Part shown: piece after piece, positions 41,457 through 50,528 of the stretch | How positions within the stretch are numbered: position 1 is the first letter of the stretch | How the letters are laid out: each line of letters starts with the position of its first letter | Program-made: the position numbers and the translations under genes | Assembly (NCBI GenBank): GCA_964547105.1 | Contig: CAZJLO010000002.1 | Coordinates: 43,538 to 107,537, forward strand | Reading direction: 5' to 3' | Origin: RXOA01 sp964547105 | Lineage (GTDB): Bacteria > Bipolaricaulota > Bipolaricaulia > UBA7950 > UBA9294 | DNA length: 64,000 bases | The notes under the pieces: model-generated | What the model saw: the letters and a program-made list of their open reading frames with translations, nothing else | Databases searched by the model: none | What the model was told of the DNA's origin: nothing

Positions 41457-42008
41457 ATGAGTCAGCACGCCGCGACAATGAGCGAATGGGATCGAAGTGC
41501 CCAGATCCTACGTAGATCGCTGGAGGCCGGAGGAGCATTCTTGCTGACCCAGACTCCGGATGGACGGACGAATCCGATGACGATCGGCTGGGCCCAGTTG
41601 GGGATTATCTGGAATCGTCCGATCTGCACGGTGTTCGTTCGCAAGAGCCGCTATAGCTATGGATGCATCACCAACGCACGGGAGTTTGTCGTAAGTGTTC
41701 CGTTCTCCGGAGAACTCAGAGGCGAGCTTGCCGTCTGCGGTTCCACTTCCGGAAGGGAAATCGACAAGATCCGGGAAACCGGTCTTCCGCTTGTACCGGG
41801 CCGCGTCATTGGCACGCCGGTGATCAAGGACTGCGACCTGCAGATTGAGTGCCGGACGGTTGCGAGCACGCAGATGCTCACCGCCGACCTGATTGCGGAC
41901 GACGTCCGAGAGTCATTCTATTCGGAGGGCGACGAACATCTTGTTGTCTTTGGCGAGATCGTCGCCATGTATCGGACGGATTCGAAACCGATGCGGAAGG
42001 AAGCGTAG
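41457..42008 (+). CDS. Flavin reductase-like protein (FMN-binding split barrel)
   Basis: A 183-residue protein of the DIM6/NTAB family: 'ILRRSLEAGGAFLLTQTPDGRTNPMTIGWAQLGIIWNRPICTVFVRKSRYSYGCI', 'FVVSVPF' and 'CDLQIECRTV'. Binds FMN and reduces it or a bound substrate with NAD(P)H. ATG 41457 has GGAGG 6 nt upstream; an open frame reaching far upstream is only antisense to the acetate kinase gene. Followed after 1 nt by the DUF1893 gene, so an operon. Confidence 0.88.
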   Translation: MSQHAATMSEWDRSAQILRRSLEAGGAFLLTQTPDGRTNPMTIGWAQLGIIWNRPICTVFVRKSRYSYGCITNAREFVVSVPFSGELRGELAVCGSTSGREIDKIRETGLPLVPGRVIGTPVIKDCDLQIECRTVASTQMLTADLIADDVRESFYSEGDEHLVVFGEIVAMYRTDSKPMRKEA

Positions 42009-42009
42009 C

Positions 42010-42537
42010 GTGGTGCAAGATGGTATGTCTGCGGCGCCTATTCGGGCCGCGCATCGGTTATTGGCGGGCGGTTCCCGACCGGATCCTCGCGGTGAATGGC
42101 TTCTCTGCGTCCTTCACGTAGAGCGGATGCGATTGATTGCGATGCGGGGAAGCCAGCTCGTCTACCGCAGCGATCGGCGAGGGATCCGTCCTCTTTTGGA
42201 GATGCTTGACACAGGTTCGGAAGGGAGTCTTCGCGGGGCTTCGTTCGCTGATGCTGTGGTCGGGAAAGCCTCGGCGCTGCTGCTGGCGTTCGCCGGAGCA
42301 GCGTTTGTAGCAACGGATCTTCTCTCTGATGCTGCCGCTGTGCTGCTCACGGAGCAAGGCGTGCCGTTCTATGCGCGGAAACGCGTGTCGCGGATTGCGG
42401 GACGCGTTCCGGGGCAGCCTTGCCCATTTGAGCAGTCCGTGGCATCGATTGATGAGCCGAAAGACGCACTCAAGGTTCTTGCCGCTCTGCACGAGCGGCT
42501 CCGGGACCAGGGTTCACAGCACGGACCACAGGCGTAG
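42010..42537 (+). CDS. DUF1893 family protein (TM1506-like, cytidine-deaminase-like fold)
   Basis: A 175-residue protein. 'MRGSQLVYRSDRRGIRPLLEML' and 'RGASFADAVVGKASALLLAFAGAAFVATDLLSDAAAVLLTEQGVPFYARKRVSRIAGRVPGQPCPFEQSV' follow DUF1893 (S..RGI.PLL, ..A..D.VVGKA.A.L, ..G.CP.E). The family has a cytidine-deaminase-like fold with unknown function. GTG 42010 is chosen (AAGGA 8 nt upstream, 1 nt past the flavin reductase stop); ATG 42025 is an alternative. Confidence 0.78.
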   Translation: MVQDGMSAAPIRAAHRLLAGGSRPDPRGEWLLCVLHVERMRLIAMRGSQLVYRSDRRGIRPLLEMLDTGSEGSLRGASFADAVVGKASALLLAFAGAAFVATDLLSDAAAVLLTEQGVPFYARKRVSRIAGRVPGQPCPFEQSVASIDEPKDALKVLAALHERLRDQGSQHGPQA

Positions 42538-42560
42538 GCCAGCCGGAAGCATCCGGGGAC

Positions 42561-43526
42561 TCAGAACGTGAACCGCGCCGAGACGACGTGGGATCCAGAA
42601 ATGCCGATGACGCCCTGCTGGAAAGGTTGGACGTAAGCATAGTCGACGACGATCCCCCTGATCGGGCCGACGCCGACCCCTCCAGAGAAACGAATGCGCC
42701 TCTTATCTTCTTCGGAAGTCGGTTCGACACGAATGCCTGCACGAAGTGAGAGGCTGGGGATGACCAGGATCTCCACTCCGGCTCCGATCGAGGTTGGCTG
42801 CTGCACGCTGAGGGTTAGTTCGGATGCTGTCTTGAGAGTCCCGTCGAACCAGGCCGCGGATGCGGCCAGGCGATGGGTCGCCGGAACGATCGAGAGGGGT
42901 TCCTGACCGGTTCCCTTCCAGTGGATGAACGTATTGGAGATATCGCGGCTGTGGAAGGCCAACGTCCAGACGCCTGTCGAGAACTGACCACCGAGATCCC
43001 ATCCGAATCCGCGTGCCTCACCTTCGAGCATCTCCTCGTGGTAGAGCTTGATCGTCGTTCCCAAACGGAGCGATCCGCTCTGCGACGATGAACCAGCGCC
43101 GACTCCCACAAGCAGGATCGAGCTTGTATAGTCGAACAGCCCGTTGCCCTCCGTGCTCGGGATGTCTTCGACCGATGCATTCAGCCAACCGATCCCGGCG
43201 CCGAGACGCCCTGAACCGAATACACTTGCGGTTCCAATGAATTGCTGCGAATAGCCGAGGTTCGGACCGAGCGGCTGGCTGTACATTGCCGCAAGCTCCA
43301 GCGGAACCGAGCACAACAAAGCGGGATTCCAGAACACGGCTGTTGCATCGTTTACGATAGCCGTTGCCGTGCCGCCAAGGGCAAGCGCACGCGCCCCGAC
43401 ACCCTCACGGAACTGCGCCGCTGCGCTCCATCCAGGTTCGATCTGCGCCTCGGCCGCGATGACGAACACAAGACAGACTAGGGCAAACAAGATTGCCGCC
43501 TTGGATAGGATCGAACGCTTCCGCAT
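42561..43526 (-). CDS. Outer-membrane beta-barrel protein, PorV/UPF0164-like
   Basis: A 321-residue exported protein. Signal peptide ends around 'FVIAAEAQ'. 'FREGVGARALALGGTATAIVNDATAVFWNPALL' is the PorV/PorQ/UPF0164 N-terminal signature; alternating beta strands follow, ending in 'SGSHVVSARFTF' with a C-terminal Phe typical of outer-membrane barrels. The leader AGGAGGCTGATC just before the ATG is identical to that of the repeat protein gene upstream (45397). Together they suggest an export or surface-display pair. Confidence 0.8.
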   Translation of the reverse strand: MRKRSILSKAAILFALVCLVFVIAAEAQIEPGWSAAAQFREGVGARALALGGTATAIVNDATAVFWNPALLCSVPLELAAMYSQPLGPNLGYSQQFIGTASVFGSGRLGAGIGWLNASVEDIPSTEGNGLFDYTSSILLVGVGAGSSSQSGSLRLGTTIKLYHEEMLEGEARGFGWDLGGQFSTGVWTLAFHSRDISNTFIHWKGTGQEPLSIVPATHRLAASAAWFDGTLKTASELTLSVQQPTSIGAGVEILVIPSLSLRAGIRVEPTSEEDKRRIRFSGGVGVGPIRGIVVDYAYVQPFQQGVIGISGSHVVSARFTF

Positions 43527-43565
43527 GATCAGCCTCCTATAAGTACGCCACGTAGTTCATCCTAC

Positions 43566-43599
43566 AAGAAGGAGGCGGATCTCGGAAAGACCCGCCTCC
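43566..43599 (-). terminator. Intrinsic terminator/attenuator between repeat-protein and barrel genes
   Basis: GGAGGCGG pairs with CCGCCTCC over a 13-nt loop, followed on the minus strand by TTCTTG. It starts 11 nt past the stop of the 595-residue protein. The short T-tract makes it a moderate terminator. Confidence 0.55.
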
Positions 43600-43609
43600 G
43601 ATCGTCGTC

Positions 43610-45397
43610 CTAACGAAGGATGGCGATCTTGTCGACAGCGACAGAGATCCAGCTACCCTCCACTTCCGCAAGTACCTGATAGACGTAGACGCCGTTCGCC
43701 AAGAAGCGTCCGTGCAGATCCTCCGTATGCCAAGCGATTTCAGCACCTGCGGAGATCTGCTCCCAGATCAACGCGCCGGACAGATCGAATACTTTCACCC
43801 ACAGTTGATCGACCTCGACCGCCATCGGCCCGACAGCCTCGAAGTACGCCGTATGAACGTCGCGAATCGGGCTTGGGGCGACGGAAACACTGAGCCCCGC
43901 GGCGATCTCCATCGGCAAGGCATCGATGCTGGTCGTTCCATGCGGCGGTACGGTGCGTATCGAGTCACATGCGGTGAACTCCTCGCCGCTTGTCTTCGTT
44001 CCCTTGAGATAGCCGACTTCGTCTCCGTGTACGAAGTCACACTCCTGCGCGATGAAGTGAGCGACCAAGTCGACGAAGCCGTCGCCGTTGACGTCCTCGT
44101 ACCCGACCTGCGGCACTGGGTTCTTCTTGCCGCGGTAGGCGATGGAGTCCTCATCGCCCGTGTGCCCGAACGTCAACGATGTGACATCAACCTCCGTCGT
44201 GGCGTCAAACGCCTCGTTGGAGAGGATCGCCACCGGGATCTTCCCGTTTTGATCGGGGTTGATCGAATTCGGGAAACTGCCTGGCTTGATATCGATCAGA
44301 ACGGGAGGAGGAGGCGTCGTCTTCTCCAGTGTCAGCAGCGCCCATAACGTGCTGAGGATGCCGGTCGAACTCCCGTCCCAGTTAGACCGCGGCCAAGAAC
44401 CGTCGGCGTTCTGGGCATCGCAGATGAGGGTGGTCATCTCATCGAACCAGTCGATCGGCGATCCGCCGATCTCGAGTTCCCCAATCTGGTACGCTTCAAA
44501 CCCCTTCATCAAGCAGTAGGCTGCCAACAGACAGGGCGTCGAGCCTCCCGATCCCTTCCAGCCAGGGTCAACGTTGAGGTCGTTCCAGTGCAGCTCGATG
44601 TAGTCGAGGGCGTCTTGCACGCGTGTGTCATCAACATCGTCGCCGACGAAGGCAAACTCGAACAGCAGGTTGCCTGTCTTCAGCAGGTTGACCCAGTCAT
44701 CGGGATCTGTATATCCGGATCCGCCGCTGGCATCGCTCTGGATGAAATCAAGCCACCCGCTTAACGCGGCCTTGACACTGTCAACGTTGCACCCCTGTGC
44801 CTCGGCATAGCGCAACGCAAGCACCACGAAGCCGGTGTTGGAGTTGTCGCTAGGTTCGTTGGTGAACCAGTACCGCCACGCGCCGTCTGGATTCTGCGCC
44901 ATCTTGAAGTACTCGACAATCTCTGACGTGATGTACTCTAGTGTTTGCGCTCCTGTCCAAGGGTTGGCTCCAGGATGCACATACGTGGGGTTTTTCGCAG
45001 CGGTGACGGCCATCAACGCTAGCGCTGTATTGTAGGTCTCGTGGCCAGCGGTGTTGAAGCAGATTCCGGTTCCACAGGATTCCGCTGCTTCAAGGATGTA
45101 ATCGAGTCCGGCCATAAAATGGGCATGATAAATGTAGCCGGCATCGAATGGGCCAGTGATTTCACCTTCCTCGGCGAGTTCGTAGGCGTAGTCTGCGAGC
45201 TTGACCACAGCAAAACCTGTGCCGGCGATCGGTTCGTAGTCACTCCAATGTCCGTCTGCGTACTGCTGTGTCACCATCCACGCAACGCCGGCCTCAATTG
45301 CCGCTTGGATCTCTTCGTCGCTTGCTCCCATCGCCGGCAGCATGAGCATCCCGGCCAGGAGAAGCACAAACAGTCCTCCGATGAACTTGCGGATCAT
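43610..45397 (-). CDS. Secreted prenyltransferase/terpene-cyclase-fold repeat protein with FlgD-like C-terminal tail
   Basis: A 595-residue exported protein. Signal MIRKFIGGLFVLLLAGMLMLPAMGA. Residues about 25-370 hold alpha/alpha repeats of the squalene-cyclase type ('AIEAGVAWMVTQQYADGHWSDY', 'MAQNPDGAWRYW', 'CDAQNADGSWPRSNWDG'). Next comes 'VLIDIKPGSFPNSINPDQNGKIPVAIL', a domain common in secreted proteins. The tail 'VKVFDLSGALIWEQ...LANGVYVYQVLA' resembles FlgD Ig/T9SS-like sorting domains. ATG 45397 has AGGAGG. The substrate or ligand is unknown; likely cell-surface or extracellular. Confidence 0.82.
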   Translation of the reverse strand: MIRKFIGGLFVLLLAGMLMLPAMGASDEEIQAAIEAGVAWMVTQQYADGHWSDYEPIAGTGFAVVKLADYAYELAEEGEITGPFDAGYIYHAHFMAGLDYILEAAESCGTGICFNTAGHETYNTALALMAVTAAKNPTYVHPGANPWTGAQTLEYITSEIVEYFKMAQNPDGAWRYWFTNEPSDNSNTGFVVLALRYAEAQGCNVDSVKAALSGWLDFIQSDASGGSGYTDPDDWVNLLKTGNLLFEFAFVGDDVDDTRVQDALDYIELHWNDLNVDPGWKGSGGSTPCLLAAYCLMKGFEAYQIGELEIGGSPIDWFDEMTTLICDAQNADGSWPRSNWDGSSTGILSTLWALLTLEKTTPPPPVLIDIKPGSFPNSINPDQNGKIPVAILSNEAFDATTEVDVTSLTFGHTGDEDSIAYRGKKNPVPQVGYEDVNGDGFVDLVAHFIAQECDFVHGDEVGYLKGTKTSGEEFTACDSIRTVPPHGTTSIDALPMEIAAGLSVSVAPSPIRDVHTAYFEAVGPMAVEVDQLWVKVFDLSGALIWEQISAGAEIAWHTEDLHGRFLANGVYVYQVLAEVEGSWISVAVDKIAILR

Positions 45398-45710
45398 GAT
45401 CAGCCTCCTTGGTATCTTTCCCATGAAGATCCGCTTGGTTTTCGGTGTGGGATGATCTCAGTGAACCACCTCCTTCGAGGAACAGCGGCGAAGCATAGAG
45501 GTGGCAGCAGATGAATGCAGCGCCCGCGATGAGGAATCAGGGGGCGTGTTGCGTGAACGTCAGTCTGCCTTGTCTGTCCTCAGCGAACAGCATACCACAT
45601 CACGTGCTCGCAAGAGAAAAAGAGTCATCCCTGTGGAGTAACGCAAACACACTCAGCGGAGATCCAAGAAACGACCACGAGAGAATGACGCCTGACGTGC
45701 GTCCCGCGTG
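45398..45710. other. Intergenic region upstream of the secreted repeat protein
   Basis: 313 nt between the PhzF stop and the repeat-protein ATG, both minus strand. It must hold the promoter of the repeat-protein gene, but no well-spaced -35/-10 pair was found. A short weak stem (GACGC/GCGTC) follows the PhzF stop. No coding signal. Confidence 0.4.
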
Positions 45711-46538
45711 CTACGGATCGACCGGGTCTTCGGCAAGCAGGGTACCGCGGAAGACGGTGACGGCTTGGCCTCGAAGGCGAACACGGTCTTCCGCAAGCTC
45801 GACTTCCAGTGAGCCGCCACGCGGCGAAGCCTGGAACGCTCTCATCGCCTTCTTCTCGAGAAGACGAGCCCAGTACGGGGTCAGCGCACAGTGAGCGGAT
45901 CCGGTGACCGGATCCTCGTCGATTCCCACACCGGGAGCAAAGAAGCGGGACACGAAGTCGAACGGCTCCGAACCTTGTGCCGTGACCATCACACCACGTA
46001 CGCCGAGGGCAAGAAGAGCAGGGAAATCCGGGCTGAGGGCGCGGAGGGCTTCCTCCGATTCGATCGCCACCAGGTAATCGAATCGCGATTTGCCCACATA
46101 GACGGCTTTGACACCCAGCGCTTGCAGGAGGCCTATGGGGGGATCGATCTCTTCGGGGAAGGTGGCGGGGAAATCGAGCTCGATCCACGGCCGGTTCGCT
46201 TGCATCTGCCTTCGAGCTATAAGCGTCCCACTCAGGGTTTGGTAGAGAGCGGGTTTGTCGAGCTTCAAAATGCCTTCCTCCCACAAGATGTGCGAGGTGG
46301 CAAGCGTGGCATGTCCGCACAGGGCGACTTCGGCTTTGGGGGTGAACCAGCGCAGGGAGAAGCCATCTTGCTTCGGCAGGACAAACGCCGTTTCCGACAG
46401 GTTCATTTCCGCCGCGACCTGTTGCATCCATTGCGCCGAGCGCTCCTGGGCCTGGTCGTTGAGCAGACATACGGCGGCTGGGTTACCTGCAAACGGGCGA
46501 TCGGTGAACGCATCGACCTGAAACAACTGTATCGACAT
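45711..46538 (-). CDS. PhzF-family isomerase
   Basis: A 275-residue two-domain protein of the PhzF/diaminopimelate-epimerase fold: 'LFQVDAFTDRPFAGNPAAVCLL' at the start, catalytic Glu in 'AAEMNLSETAFVLP', 'FTPKAEVALCGHATLATSHIL' and 'GIDEDPVTGSAHCALTPYW'. Normal length. ATG 46538 has GGGAGG upstream. Likely a proton-shuttling isomerase of unknown substrate. Confidence 0.9.
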   Translation of the reverse strand: MSIQLFQVDAFTDRPFAGNPAAVCLLNDQAQERSAQWMQQVAAEMNLSETAFVLPKQDGFSLRWFTPKAEVALCGHATLATSHILWEEGILKLDKPALYQTLSGTLIARRQMQANRPWIELDFPATFPEEIDPPIGLLQALGVKAVYVGKSRFDYLVAIESEEALRALSPDFPALLALGVRGVMVTAQGSEPFDFVSRFFAPGVGIDEDPVTGSAHCALTPYWARLLEKKAMRAFQASPRGGSLEVELAEDRVRLRGQAVTVFRGTLLAEDPVDP

Positions 46539-46593
46539 GAAACCTCCCTCTCTTGTGTCGCGACGATTCCCCTCTGGAACCAACGGAGTTTAG

Positions 46594-47896
46594 CTGGTCC
46601 GGGAAGCTCCCGCGCGAGAAGCGTCCGGCCTGGAGATCGGGTTGGTATTCGCTGCGTACTCCGTTTCGCGTGCGATCCTCGGGCCGTTTGTCGGTCGCCT
46701 GTCCGATCAGGTTGGAAGGAAGCCGTTGATCGTGATTGGGTTGGCCGGATATGCGCTGGTCTGCGTGCTCTACGCCAGTGCCGGGAACCTTTGGGAACTG
46801 GGGATCTACCGGTTCATGCAGGGGATCGCTGCGGTGCTGGTAACGCCGATTGCGCAGGCTTACGTGGGGGACTTGACGCCCAAGGGCCGGGAAGGTCGCT
46901 ACGCGAACGTGTTCTATGCATCGCAGTTTGTCGGCCTTGCGATCGGACCGATGCTCGGAGGCGGGATCGGAGCGGCATGGTCGTACACCGCTACGTTTTT
47001 CGTGATGGGCGGGCAAACGATGGTCGCGCTGGTCCTCGTGATCGTCACGGTTCCCGCTGATTGCATGCTTCAAACAGCGATTCGAACGGCGCGAGAGCGG
47101 ATCCGGCGCGGCGCGATCTCGGAGATGAGGAGAGCATTTGGGGTTCTGCTTCGGAACGATGCCGTGAAATCGATCTGTGCTTACGTTGGGACTCGCGGAT
47201 TCTGGCGATCCTCGTTCACGACGTTTTATCCGTTGTTTGCCGCGGCAACGCTCGGGGCAAGCGAAGCGGATGTCGGGATCGTTCTTTCCGCATACATGTT
47301 CGCCGAAGCATTCGCTCAAGTGCCCGCCGGTCTTCTCGCCGATCGCTTTCCCCGCGTCCGCCAGATCGTCGTTGACAGCGTGCTTGCGCCGCTCGGGTTG
47401 CTGGTGATCCCGTTCTTCAATTCAACAGGGACCGATTGTGGGAGCCGCCGCGTTCATGGGTGTGTCTTTCGCGCTGGGGCGTGCCTCGCTCGTTGCGATT
47501 CGAACCGAGCTTGGCAGAACGCATGGCATGGCGACGCCGGCCGGTTTCCATGGCCGTGCGTTTGCCGGCGGCCAGATGCTGGGCCCGGTCATTAGCGGGG
47601 TTGTCGTGGAAGAGAGGTCGGTCTTTCCGTTTGCGTTTCTGATCGGCGTGATCGGTTCGATTGCGGTGATCGGATGGACGAATCGCTGGCTGCGACGGGA
47701 TCCGGCAGCAGCGGCGATGGCCAGATTCCGCCCCAGGCAGCAGCCCAAGCGAATACGGTTCCAGCTCTGCTGGCCTTGGCTCCAAGAAGCCCCATCCAGC
47801 CCACGGCTGACAAGCCAGCAGACGGACCGCCTCCATCTAGTCCGCGCCGAGGTCCGGTTCGCGTGGCGGGCCGGGAAGCGCCTTGATGGAGAATGA
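46594..47896 (+). pseudogene. MFS transporter remnant, 5' truncated and frameshifted
   Basis: The frame opens after a TAG at 46591 and starts in what should be the loop before helix 2: 'SGLEIGLVFAAYSVSRAILGPFVGRLSDQVGRKPLIVIGL' contains the MFS signature A motif GRLSDxxGRKP. Helix 1 and any good start codon with an RBS are missing. Near 47430 the frame shifts: 'LLVIPFF' ends in one frame and 'IVGAAAFMGVSFALGRASLVAIRTELG' goes on in another up to a region antisense to ybaK. Both lesions would have to be wrong for this gene to work. Confidence 0.75.
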
Positions 47897-48343
47897 CCCG
47901 ATCGTCGGGTTGACCAGGCGGCCGTAGTCCTCATAGGCGATGCGAACGACTTCGGAGTGACTTCCGGCGCTGAACGCGATTTCGAGATCCTCGGCCAATG
48001 CGGCCGAGACATAAACCGGCATATTCCACAAGTTGCCGAACGGAGGCATTGCCCCAAGATCGCAGTTGGGGAAGAGTTCGCGGAACTCCGCCTCACTCGA
48101 CAGCGCGACCTCGGACGCGCCGGCTGCCTCACGAAGCCGCTCAAGATCAACTCGATGCGAAGCGGGGACAACCGCCATTGCCATCTCGCCGTCAAGCTTC
48201 ACCATCACCGTTTTTGCCAGCTCTTTGCCGGGAATGTGAGCAAACGCCGCCACTTCCTGCGCGCTGTACCCCGGGGAGTGTTGGATGACTACATATCGAG
48301 TTTCGTGTTCGTCGAGAAATGTCTTCAGCTTCTGGACCGGCAT
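47837..48343 (-). CDS. YbaK/ProX-domain aminoacyl-tRNA deacylase
   Basis: A 168-residue protein of the YbaK/EbsC family, which removes wrongly attached amino acids from tRNA: 'MPVQKLKTFLDEHETRYVVIQHSPGYSAQEVAAFAHIPGKELAKTVMVKLDGEMAMAVVPASHRVDL', and the conserved 'CDLGAMPPFGNLWNMPVYV' (G-x-x-P-P-F-G). AGGAGG lies just upstream of the ATG. Its 3' end is convergent with, and antisense to, the tail of the MFS remnant. Confidence 0.88.
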   Translation of the reverse strand: MPVQKLKTFLDEHETRYVVIQHSPGYSAQEVAAFAHIPGKELAKTVMVKLDGEMAMAVVPASHRVDLERLREAAGASEVALSSEAEFRELFPNCDLGAMPPFGNLWNMPVYVSAALAEDLEIAFSAGSHSEVVRIAYEDYGRLVNPTIGSFSIKALPGPPREPDLGAD

Positions 48344-48528
48344 GTCAACCTCCTTTGCAGCTTCGCTCGTTCGGAACTCCCTCGGATCCGAGGCGATCCT
48401 TCGGCCAGTTCCGATTCAGTATAAAGGGGGGACGGCTCTGCAGAGAAGGGGGCGCCGGGGACAGACCGCCAACAACTTGTGCGCAGTGCTCATGATCTGC
48501 TAGCCTCCCCTCTGTGAGAGGAGGTTCC

Positions 48529-49257
48529 ATGCGAACTCGTGTGGTTGGGATAGTGATGGTGGCGGCAATAGTCCTCGTGTTCGTGTCGGGTTGTGCCGTA
48601 TTGGACTGGCTCGACAAGGTTCTCAATCCGCCGCTGAATGATGCGGCGCCCACGGCGATCCTCCAGATGGAAGTTGCCGACGTGGCGTACCAGCTTGGCT
48701 ACAATCCGAATCTTCGTGCGCCGCTCGATGTGCAATTCGATGCATCGGACTCGCTGGACTCCAGCGGACAACCGGTGTCGGGCTCCCTGAGCGAGCCCAC
48801 CGACTTCCTTTGGGATTTCGGGGATGGATCTCCGATGGTCGGGCCTGAGGCCGATCTGGTGCGCCAGCTTCACCGATTCGTTGACCCAGGCATGTATACC
48901 GTGACAGTTACGGCGACTTCGTCTGTAAATGGGCAGACGGATTCGGACAGTGTGACGGTGACGGTCGGCGAGCCATGGCTGGATATCATTCGAGAGGACA
49001 CAGATCCGCAGGTTTCGGGGCAAGTCTTGGTAACCGTTCACTTCAGCAACGAGAGCGAGCGTCCTCTCTATGCCGCTGGTGTCTGGCTCTACGATGACGA
49101 TGGATCGATCGACGGCGCGGTGAAGGATTACGTGGCTCTGGGGCTGCCGCCATTGGCGCCGATGCAGGATGACAGCATTCAGCTGCTCATCGATCCCCCG
49201 AACGGCTTTGTGTGGGCGCGTTCGATGTGGTGCGATCCAATTCCGCCCGCTCCGTAG
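48529..49257 (+). CDS. PKD-domain lipoprotein
   Basis: A 242-residue lipoprotein: signal MRTRVVGIVMVAAIVLVFVSGC with lipobox VSGC (Cys about 22). 'PTAILQMEVADV' opens a PKD domain: 'VQFDASDSLDSSGQPVSG', 'DFLWDFGDGSP' (the WDFGDG motif), 'HRFVDPGMYTVTVTATSS'. A further beta domain 'WLDIIREDTDPQVSGQVLVTVHFSNES' follows. ATG 48529 has GAGAGGAGG upstream. Probably surface or periplasmic, unknown binding role. Confidence 0.85.
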   Translation: MRTRVVGIVMVAAIVLVFVSGCAVLDWLDKVLNPPLNDAAPTAILQMEVADVAYQLGYNPNLRAPLDVQFDASDSLDSSGQPVSGSLSEPTDFLWDFGDGSPMVGPEADLVRQLHRFVDPGMYTVTVTATSSVNGQTDSDSVTVTVGEPWLDIIREDTDPQVSGQVLVTVHFSNESERPLYAAGVWLYDDDGSIDGAVKDYVALGLPPLAPMQDDSIQLLIDPPNGFVWARSMWCDPIPPAP

Positions 49258-49726
49258 TCGGCGGGGCTGCATTCTCTGAGGTGTGGGACGGGAACGGGCT
49301 GAGGGGATTAGGAAGCAACGAGTTCGGTCGAGGTTTGAGCTGACTATCCCCGTCGACTGCCGGTTGTAGATAGAATGATCGCTGCCGTTGTCTGCGATTT
49401 CGTTTGCGGGCCATCGGTGACATCCCGCGATCTGTATCGAGTGGCCTGCTCGGATGATGGAAGCGATACCCGGTCTGCGGCACGGGTCCCGAGCGCGTCG
49501 CTGCCGGCGATTGGCTGTTTTGCACGCGATCGGCATCTTGTAGGCTTCTGGTTCCATGGGATGATCGGCGCGGGCTGCGTTCGTCGGTGCGCGCGAGCAG
49601 GATTCGCCCCGACGATCGACGGATCAGTTCAAGGAGATAGAACCTGGACGCGCTTCTTGCTTGCGACGATCGATGACGGTACAAGAAGGCAGCAATCCAA
49701 ATCGTCTAAATGGAGAGGGAGACGCG
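49258..49726. other. Intergenic region without recognised gene
   Basis: 469 nt between the PKD lipoprotein and the flavodoxin-fold reductase, both plus strand. Short open frames here have the codon character of chance frames and match no family I know. A TAGAAT at 49372-49377 could be a -10 box but lacks a good -35. Confidence 0.4.
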
Positions 49727-50314
49727 ATGAAGCTGACGACGGTCTTTGCCGGGGCGCGAAAGCACGGCAACACAGCGACGCTTCTTGGCTGGGCGGAAGA
49801 CTGCGCCAGAAGCGAAGGGCACATGGTGACACGTGTCAATCTTGACGGGATGAAGCTGCACGGCTGCCGGGGATGCTACGCATGTGCGCGGCACGAAGAC
49901 AGGCCGGGGTGCGTACAGCAGGACGATGCATATGCCGTGTACCAGGCGATGATTACGGCGGAAGCGCTGTTGTTCGCTACGCCCCTCTACATGTGGAGCT
50001 ACGTCGGACCGATGAAAATTCTGATGGATCGTTGCCTTGCCCTTGCCACCGGCTACGCAACCACCGCGCCTCACCGATCGTTGGTTGAAGGGATCCGATC
50101 CGCCTTGTTGGTGAGCTGCGGTGGTGGCATCGAACGCAACACCGACGCAATCCAACTGAGCTTTCCTCGATGGGAAGGCTACCTGAAGCTTTCGTCACAA
50201 GGGATCTGGGTTTTCCCGAACTGCACGACGCCGGACAACCTTGGTCCGGAGGCAAAGGCCAAAGCACTCCAACTCGCGAATCGATTGCTCGGCCAGGAAC
50301 GATCCTCGGGATAG
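49727..50314 (+). CDS. NADPH-dependent FMN reductase / iron-sulfur flavoprotein-like (flavodoxin fold)
   Basis: A 195-residue flavodoxin-fold protein: 'MKLTTVFAGARKHGNTATLL' binds FMN phosphate; 'HGCRGCYACARHEDRPGCVQQDDAYAVYQAMITAEALLFATPLYMWSYVGPMKILMDR' has the C-x-x-C-x-x-C...C pattern of iron-sulfur flavoproteins and of the broad NAD(P)H-dependent FMN reductase group. ATG 49727 has GGGAGA upstream. Likely a redox carrier or quinone/FMN reductase. Confidence 0.87.
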   Translation: MKLTTVFAGARKHGNTATLLGWAEDCARSEGHMVTRVNLDGMKLHGCRGCYACARHEDRPGCVQQDDAYAVYQAMITAEALLFATPLYMWSYVGPMKILMDRCLALATGYATTAPHRSLVEGIRSALLVSCGGGIERNTDAIQLSFPRWEGYLKLSSQGIWVFPNCTTPDNLGPEAKAKALQLANRLLGQERSSG

Positions 50315-50491
50315 ATTGCGTTTTCAGCAGCGGATCGATCCCGGGTTTCTTTGTCTACGGCCAGGGCGACGGTTGGCTTCGCGTAGCACGAGCAGCCTCG
50401 GGCTGCAAGAAGCAAGAACACCGTTTTCTGCTTGATCCTTCTCGGCAATCCGGATCGCATTCGCGTGCCAATTGGACGAGTGCGCTGTATC

Positions 50492-50520
50492 TTGACAAGG
50501 CGATAGTGTATTAGTACACT
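50492..50520 (+). promoter_or_regulatory. Promoter of the gntR-ABC-DUF4097 operon
   Basis: Perfect TTGACA (50492-50497), 17-nt spacer, TACACT (50515-50520). Transcription would start about 50526-50528, next to the ATG at 50529, so the first mRNA may be leaderless. Confidence 0.65.
50505..50520. promoter_or_regulatory. Operator of YtrA-type GntR regulator
   Basis: AGTGTA-TTAG-TACACT is an inverted repeat that covers the spacer end and the -10 box. YtrA-subfamily GntR proteins bind GT/TA-rich palindromes of this kind, so autorepression is likely. Confidence 0.55.
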
Positions 50521-50528
50521 AGCACACC

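Noticed and set aside
49375..49845. 156-codon plus-strand frame between the PKD lipoprotein and the FMN reductase
   Set aside because: It overlaps the well-supported reductase start in another frame and matches no family.
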